DNA of 64,000 nt, from contig JACDTU010000018.1 in the NCBI GenBank assembly GCA_022376465.1, forward strand, positions 248,001 to 312,000, in the 5' to 3' direction. The first letter of the stretch is position 1. Each line of letters begins with the position of its first letter. The translations under genes and the position numbers were made by a program. This document shows, piece by piece, positions 57,691 through 64,000 of the stretch. Source of the DNA: Cubamyces lactineus (lineage: Eukaryota; Basidiomycota; Agaricomycetes; Polyporales; Polyporaceae). The notes under the pieces were generated by a model. It worked only from the letters and a program-made list of their open reading frames with translations. It was not told the origin of the DNA and did no database searches.

Positions 57691-59105
57691 GGCACCCGCC
57701 CGCATCCGGCCCCTCTTCCCTCGAGTCGAGCCTGAGCGGACGCACGGACATGTGCGATGTGCACTGTGTACTCCCATCTGATTTGTTTGTTTCCTTACGC
57801 CCTACCCCCTACACCCTTGGATACCTCGTAATACTAGTTCCCGGATTCTGTATCAATATAAACCGCTTTTCTGCTAAAACGGGGACACTTTTCCTGGGTC
57901 GTCGCTCATCACTCCCTCGTTCGCCCTCGTGATTCAACCTTGCGGGTCTAGTGAAGGTGAACGGGAGAGAGTATGTGCATGTCTGTTCAAATGCGCCGGT
58001 ACAGTACCTGGCGGGCGGGAAGAGGCGTGAATGGCGCTAAATTGCATAAACGCCCATTCAAGTAAGGTCTGTTACGTCTTTATTACGTCTTGAAATCCTT
58101 TTTGTCCGAGACCTTGTGGCTATTTCCTTCAGGACGACTGGTTCAGCGACCGCTTTCTCATTCGACACGCATACCTAGTGCCGCTCCTTTCCAAGACTGA
58201 AGTCGAGATACACCCCTACGGTGATCCGACTGACCTCCAAGTTCTGGCAGATGCACCGGCGCGCCGACAGAATATACCGTCGCGCTCAAGGCGGCTGGCG
58301 TGCCGCTTTGATTCGTACCTGTAACCTCCTCCAGCTTTCTTGATTGTCACCGGCACCATGTCGATATCGCCACCGTCTACGTTGTGAAGGGTATGTCCAA
58401 GCTGGGTCTGTCATTTCGAAACCCGAGGCTCGAGCCGTTCGGGGCACTTCATCCTCCCCGCGTTACTAATGGTCCTCGGCGGAGCTCGGTAGTACTCATA
58501 TAATATACGCGGCATACCCACGAAGGCGTCCCAGAGCATCTGCAAGCCTCACCTGTCCAAGCGAGTGCCGTCAATGGGCATTGCTGTACGCACGCCGACC
58601 GTGTGTCGCCAGGAATGCTCCGATGTGTCTCGGTGCTGAGTAAAGCATGGTGACAAGACACAGCACTTGTGTATGAACATGTATGGCAGCGCTCCAGTGC
58701 TCTACACCCCATGGTGCATAGTTAACATGTCTTCATTCTCGTGCGTCTCTACCATTCCCTTACTCCGGTGTACGTCGGCATTCATGAACTTTTACAGTGA
58801 CTTCTCACGAAGCCCGTAGCAGTCTTCAAACCTCACGAACGTGAAGTCTGCATTCGCGTTGCGCCCAAAATAAGAGCTACCCCTTCGTGGGGTACGCGAC
58901 GACCTGACACTCGTTTGCGACAATTTGCAACAGACCGCCCCGTCACATCGCTACTGAGGCTCGCCCCTGCTTCGTCTTAACGCTCACAGGCCGCCCACAC
59001 AACCGAGAACACATATAACCTTCGTTAGACGTCGCCGAAACTTCAGTGTGCAGCTCACAAACCAGTCTCCTGCGCCCTACACGAACATCCTCGTCGCCTT
59101 CCAAC
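57691..59105. other. 1.4 kb intergenic stretch
   Basis: Contains the 3' untranslated region of permease 2 at its left end and an acatataacc TATA-like element (59011-59020) about 90 bp before the next gene. No other gene or RNA was recognised. Confidence 0.5.
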
Positions 59106-59627
59106 ATGTTCGCCAACAAGCTCGCCGCCCTCTTCACTGCGCTCGTCGCCGCCGCCTCTGTCGCCAGCGCCGCTCCCGCGCAGGACTTCGAGCCGCACAT
59201 TACTGCGCCCAAGGCTGGTGCGGTGTGGCACATCGGCTCGACCCAGAACGTCACCTGGGACACATCGAACATCCCCCCGAGCAACGTGAACCAGACCGGT
59301 CTCATTCTCCTCGGCTACATCGTCGACGGTAGCGACGATGAGCACCTCGACGGCCGTGAGTACTCGATTGGCATTGGCATCCACACGCTGTCCCAATGTG
59401 CTAACATGTCCATATTACTTCGCAGAGCACCCGCTCGCGGCGAACTTCCCTATCACCGCGGGCTACGCCATCGTCGAGGTCCCCGACGTCGCGCCTCGCG
59501 ATGACTACGTTGTCGTCCGTACGTGCTGTTTTGATTCTACAGTTTGCAGCCGAGATTGCTAACCTTCACCGCGATAGTGTTCGGCAACTCCGGCAATGCT
59601 TCTCCCAAATTCACCATCACCGCCTAG
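59106..59627 (+). CDS. Small secreted Kre9/Knh1-like (Ig-fold) protein
   Basis: Three exons (59106-59355, 59426-59518, 59578-59627) give 130 residues. A clear signal peptide (MFANKLAALFTALVAAASVASA) is followed by HITAPKAGAVWHIGSTQNVTWD, the start pattern of the yeast Kre9/Knh1 N-terminal domain: a beta-sandwich found in fungal cell-wall proteins that begins with P..G..W..G....ItW. The later part, YAIVEVPDVAPRDDYVVVLFGNSGNASPKFTI, is the matching second half. It ends right after the domain, without the Ser/Thr-rich tail or GPI signal seen in many relatives, so it is probably a free secreted or loosely wall-bound protein. Its exact role is unknown. Confidence 0.85.
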
Positions 59628-60315
59628 GTATAGAGATATGTAGCTTGCCGCGGGCATAGTGACCATCTTCGCGTCTTGTCCGTATGAGTTTGCATTGGAA
59701 TGCCACGATTTGGTTTCTGCAGTATGTGCGACAGCTGCTTGTGCTTGTTTGAGGCGGTTTGGCAAGTATCCGCGGGCGACTCGGATATTCTAGCACCTTC
59801 GAGTTTCTACTAGGTGCAGTGCATTGACTCACATAGCTCTCGAAGCTTCGTCTGACCAATAGTCATGATAGGGCGGCCTAAGCACCTCACGGAGGTCTTA
59901 AATCGTGGAAACGACGCCGCGATGCCAGGTCGGCACGCTGCGCCGGGAGTCAGTCCACTGCGCGTCTACTCTCAATAGACTCGACTTGAACCCTGCCCGC
60001 ATCAAACTGCAGCCATATGTGGTATCCTGCACTAGTTATTTGTGTCCTGAGACGCCAGTAGAGCCTACAGTGCTCGCTTTTGCCTCACTTTCAGCCAAAC
60101 TCATTCGCTGGATGCGACCGAGTCTGTGATAGATGGACATGGGCGCAGTCGTCCCTGACACGTTGGATTTGCGACGCGGCCAATCCTGCCGGGACCGAAG
60201 TCTGAACGAACCCCGAGATGATAGGAGGGAAGCCGTTGGAGTGCGTGCCGTTGGCAGTATATAAAGATCTCTATGGTACGTACTGTATGCTCAGAACGAA
60301 CAGTACCACTCAAGG
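59628..60315. other. Intergenic, promoter of the first P450
   Basis: Has a strong TATA box, tatataaag, at 60258-60266, 50 bp before the P450 start. No gene was recognised. Confidence 0.55.
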
Positions 60316-62420
60316 ATGCCCTTGCTCAGCTTCACCCTCACAAAGGGCTCCCTCGAGGCTGGATCCATCCTCCTTGCGATCAGCATCATCCTCATAACAT
60401 TCCTGAGCTGGAGGCGCAGCTCCGCACACGCACCCCTACCACCTGGACCCCGCGGTCTCCCATTGGTGGGCAACATACTCGACGTCCCGCGCGATCAGCC
60501 TTGGCGGGCATTCCGGGACCTGTCGAAGAAGTACGGTAAGTCTTGTCCACTACCTTCTCCTCGACCGACTTGAGGGCGGCCATTCTGAACTGCGTTTCTT
60601 CGGTTGTAGGCGATGTGGTCTGCGTATCGGTCCTCGGGCAGACGACGATCGTCTTGAATTCTGTTGCCGCTGCCCTCGACTTGCTGGACAAACGGTCGTC
60701 CATCTACTCATCCCGCCCCGACAGTATCGTCTCCATTTCTAACATGTACGTCTCCATGTCATCTGTGCTGCTTGCAATACCCAAGTTCTCTCTTGAGGCT
60801 GCGATATTCACATCCTTCACAGGCTAGGGTGGGAGTGGGTTTTGCCTTACATGCCCTATGACCATCGTTGGCGCCGCGCACGGCGCTTGTTCTGGCAGTA
60901 CTTCCAGCCGAACGTCGTGGAGCAGTGGCACCCATCGCAAACTCTCGAGGCCCGCCGTCTTCTCAGACACCTGCTCGAAGACCCGACCAACGTCGATTTC
61001 AACACAAACTTGTGAGTGTACCTTCAGGCTGTCTTCCAACGAATCAACTGTATCTTAACTCCATCCTTTTGTAGATCACTTACCAGGTCTCTAACCAGCA
61101 CCGCTTATGGCTTGTCTGCAAAGGATGTCGGGGCGCGATTTGTGGAGCTGCTGCACGACGCTGAGGTTGGCGCCTCCGAGGCGTTCAGTCCTTCGGTGCT
61201 GGCTATACCTTGGTTGCGTCGTCTACCTAGATGGTTCCCGGGGGGCTATTGGCAGCGAAAGCTTCCGTACTGGAAGAACCTCGCTCAAAAAGCTCTCTCT
61301 CTCCCGCTCGAGGCCGCTCAGGATGCAATGGTGACTCTTCTGCTCCTCAGAACCATGTTCCACGTTTGCACGAGATTCTGACGCGCTCACAGGATCGAGG
61401 CGATGCGAAGCACGCGATGCTGAGCAGACTGTCAGACACTCTCGAGGGCGACGAGCTGGAAATCAAGACAGCGCTCGCCAAAACTCTTACAGCGACCACT
61501 TTCTTGGCCGGTACAGATACGGTACGAGCGCCTTCCCTCATTGTTCTGCGATCATGCTCATCACCACCGTACCTTTCGCTTCCAGACTTCCGTGACTCTC
61601 CAGGGATTTCTTTGCGCTATGCTCCTATACCCGGAGGTTCAAAAGCGTGCACAAGAAGAGCTCGACGCCGTCGTTGGGCCCGACAGACTCCCGCAGTTCG
61701 ACGATCGCGCGTCGCTGCCGTACGTCACTGCGGTCGTCAAAGAGGCGCTCCGGTGGCACAACGTCGCGCCGCTCGGTTTACCTCACAGTTGCACGGCCGA
61801 TGACGAATACCGTGGATGGCGGATCCCAAAGGGGGCGACCGTAATGGCCAATGTCTGGTACGTACCAATCATCGCTGTGATGTTACAACCCTCACCGTGC
61901 AATCATCCACCTGACTTCGATACAATTTCCAGGGGTATTCTGCACGATCCTGAGCATTATTCCAACCCGGAGGCCTTCGATCCTGACCGCTTCCTGAAGG
62001 ACGGGAAGCTGAACGACGAGGTCCTCGATCCCGCCACCGTGATGTATGGGTTCGGCCGAAGGTATGCGTTCACCGTCTGTCATCTGGGATAACGCCATCG
62101 ATGCTAACCTTGAGCACCCGCGTAATCCAGAGCTTGTCCTGGGAGGTACTTTGCGGACAACTCGCTGTTCATCAACATCGCCTCGCTGCTTCACGTATTC
62201 AACATCAAGCCAGCTGTTGACGAAAATGGCGCTGAGATTCCAGTCAAGTACAACGTGACCTCAGGATTGGTGCTGTACGTACCTGCCCGTATGCCGTACC
62301 CGCGCGCCTTCGAGCTCATTCTTCGTCTTGCGCAGGATGATCGAGCCATTCAAATGTTCTGTTCACCCGAGGTCGAAGGGCGCCGAGGCTCTTGTACGGG
62401 ATGGCTTCGACGTCGAGTAG
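60316..62420 (+). CDS. Cytochrome P450 monooxygenase 1
   Basis: Nine exons (60316-60535, 60610-60745, 60823-61011, 61075-61330, 61393-61521, 61586-61857, 61933-62061, 62131-62274, 62336-62420) give 519 residues. An N-terminal membrane anchor (AGSILLAISIILITFLSW) is followed by the Pro-rich hinge PLPPGPRGLPLVGN. Helix I has FLAGTDTTSV (the A/G-G-x-D/E-T-T oxygen-activation motif). The K helix gives KEALRW, the PERF-like part is FDPDRFL, and the heme loop is FGRRACPGR with its cysteine thiolate ligand. It is an ER-bound monooxygenase, probably of secondary metabolism or xenobiotic oxidation, and its substrate cannot be inferred. The intron at 61331-61392 has a weaker GTGACT donor. If it is not spliced, exon 4 contains a frameshift, because the frame after it would not match. 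The heme-loop codon pair is itself split by an intron. Confidence 0.9.
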
Positions 62421-63477
62421 TCTGATGCGAGACACCGGAGCTGAAGGGTATTTGATAGATTGTGGCTGAAGTTATGCACAACTCAATCCTCCCAATGCAC
62501 TTCTGTCAACACGATAGAGACTGCGGTGGAAAGGAAGGAGACATTGGAACTTGTCAACTATCACGAGAGGCACCCATGAAGATATGAATTCCGGCATTGG
62601 GCATGCGTCGTGGTGCCACCATCGTTGAAGTTCATGTGGTAGTGCCACACGCTGAACGTCCCGCCCTCCAGGTCTCCGAGTCATATCCAAGGTTCTCGGC
62701 GACCGAACAATCGGGTCGTTTTGGCGTCTCGTGCGGTAACTTGTTTGTGCCGTCGCAGTTCAAAGTGACTGGTGGCGCAGGCGCGGTTTACCGTATCGGG
62801 GTACTGTTGCAGCCATTTGGATATGTGGCTCGAGCCACAAGTTGAAATAGTGGCGGCAATACACCGGATACACTCTTGACGCCATGGTGTGGATGCATCC
62901 TGCAGGGAGTCGTATGTCCCAGAAAGCTCAAAGTTCATCCCCCCACCTGGAGGTCATGGTGGAACGCCCTGAGGAGAACTTGGAGCCGAAGCTTGCAGCT
63001 AGGAGTCGTGAGGTAACACTCTACCACGCACGTCAGCCCACCATCTACGCGTGACTTTCTATCCCTAGGTAGTGGTGAGTGTACGCCATACCCGCCATTT
63101 GCGTGTCGCCTTGCCCTGACCATATCATAGTGCTGGGGGACGACGCCAAGTAGCCGTCATGGAAGTCTCGAGTCCTCTAGCCGTTGACATTCCTCTTCAT
63201 TCGTCTCATACAAATCACGGATGCTGGCAACTTGGGCCATTACGAGATCCTCGCCACCCCGTGGACTCAGTGCGGGTAGTATGGGTCGCCCAGTAAGTTC
63301 AGCTGTCACCGAGACCTACGTCATGTCGTTCGATTCTCAGCCAACGAGTCCGACCTGGCAAGACTGTGGTCAAGCCACAAAACCATAGGGTGCAAAGGAT
63401 CGTAGAGTCTGTATCGTGGCCACGTATAAAGGCCTCTGTGCGACGTACCGTCCAGCAGTCGCAAGCAGCGCGCAAGG
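62421..63477. other. Intergenic between the two P450 genes
   Basis: Contains a TATA-like gtataaagg at 63424-63432 in front of the second P450. A 150-bp minus-strand stretch near 62480-62900 has a few open frames but no domain I recognise. Confidence 0.5.
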
Positions 63478-64000
63478 ATGAACATATTCGATTCTATCCC
63501 CACTAGAAGCCCCCTCGAGGCCGTGGCTATCCTCCTTGCTACCGGCATCATCCTCATAGTAGTCCTGAACCGAAGGCGGAATTCTACGCGCCCACCTCTA
63601 CCACCTGGGCCGCGTGGTCTCCCATTGGTGGGCAACGTACTCGATATCCCGCACGAGCAGCCGTGGCGAACCTTTTGGGACCTGTCAAGCAAGTACGGTG
63701 AGTCGCGTGCACCATTGACCCTCGATTAGCTTGCAACTGAAATCTTGTGGTTCCAGGCGACGTAGTATGCGTTTCGGTACCTGGTCAGACAACAATCGTC
63801 TTGAACTCTGTGGCCGCGGCCTCCGATCTGTTGGACAAACGGTCGTCAATTTACTCATCCCGTCCTGTCCCCGTTGTTTCTATCTCTCGAACGTACGTTT
63901 CGTTGACACTGCCTGCATGAGACATTCTCCCCTCTCGAGCCAACGGCGACTGCAGCACCGGTATTGACAACTCGTTTTGACAGGCTAGGATGGGATTGGT
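63478..64000 (+). CDS. Cytochrome P450 monooxygenase 2, 5' part only
   Basis: The gene runs off the window. Exon 1 (63478-63697, 220 nt), exon 2 (63757-63892, 136 nt) and the first 17 nt of exon 3 (from 63984) have exactly the same lengths and phases as in P450 1. The protein shares the anchor, the hinge PLPPGPRGLPLVGN, and VLNSVAAASDLLDKRSSIYS. It is a tandem paralogue. Function beyond the family cannot be judged, since helix I and the heme loop are outside the window. Confidence 0.9.

Noticed and set aside
63320..63345. gttcgattctc as a tRNA B box
   Set aside because: No A box at the right distance and no cloverleaf could be drawn.

Overview
This window is nuclear DNA from a filamentous basidiomycete, most likely an Agaricomycete of the Polyporales type. 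The genes carry many 50-75 nt GT-AG introns with CTNAC branch motifs, coding sequence is GC-rich, and the families present (MATA-type HMG-box factors, a Kelch-MYND protein, Gly/Ser-rich surface proteins, P450 tandems) fit wood-rot fungi. I have not identified the species. Exon maps come from splice signals, reading-frame arithmetic and comparison of paralogues inside the window.

Left part (0-21 kb). It holds an endonuclease III-type DNA glycosylase (minus), a 5 kb stretch with no recognised gene, a two-exon HMG-box factor (plus), then four minus-strand genes: a GPI-anchored Gly/Ser-rich surface protein, a Kelch-repeat protein ending in a MYND zinc finger, arginyl-tRNA synthetase, and myo-inositol oxygenase. 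These are ordinary, well-preserved genes. The synthetase has an upstream, AUG-less, in-frame extension that looks like a mitochondrial presequence.

Middle part (21-50 kb). This is a dynamic accessory region. Three copies of one HMG-box gene lie here: A at 21.3-23.2 kb minus, B at 27.3-29.5 kb plus, C at 47.0-49.3 kb plus. B and C are almost identical over about 2.6 kb including introns. The 3' flank of B, however, switches abruptly to resemble A, which is the footprint of ectopic gene conversion. In copy A the HMG-box intron has lost its acceptor AG and reads through in frame. In B and C the same intron has grown to 424 nt. Between the copies lie a permease relic, a broken RPN2 fragment, long decayed stretches and one intact young Ty1/Copia element (35735-42049). 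The element has identical 533 bp LTRs, a CTGAA target duplication, a half-tRNA primer site and an uninterrupted Gag-Pol. Its LTR carries a leader segment twice, once with an intron and once exactly spliced.

Right part (51-64 kb). It holds two tandem MUP1-type amino-acid permease genes with 19-20 tiny exons (the first appears to need a one-nucleotide exon), a small secreted Kre9/Knh1-like protein, and two tandem cytochrome P450 genes, the second cut by the window end.

No CRISPR, operon, tRNA or rRNA gene was seen.
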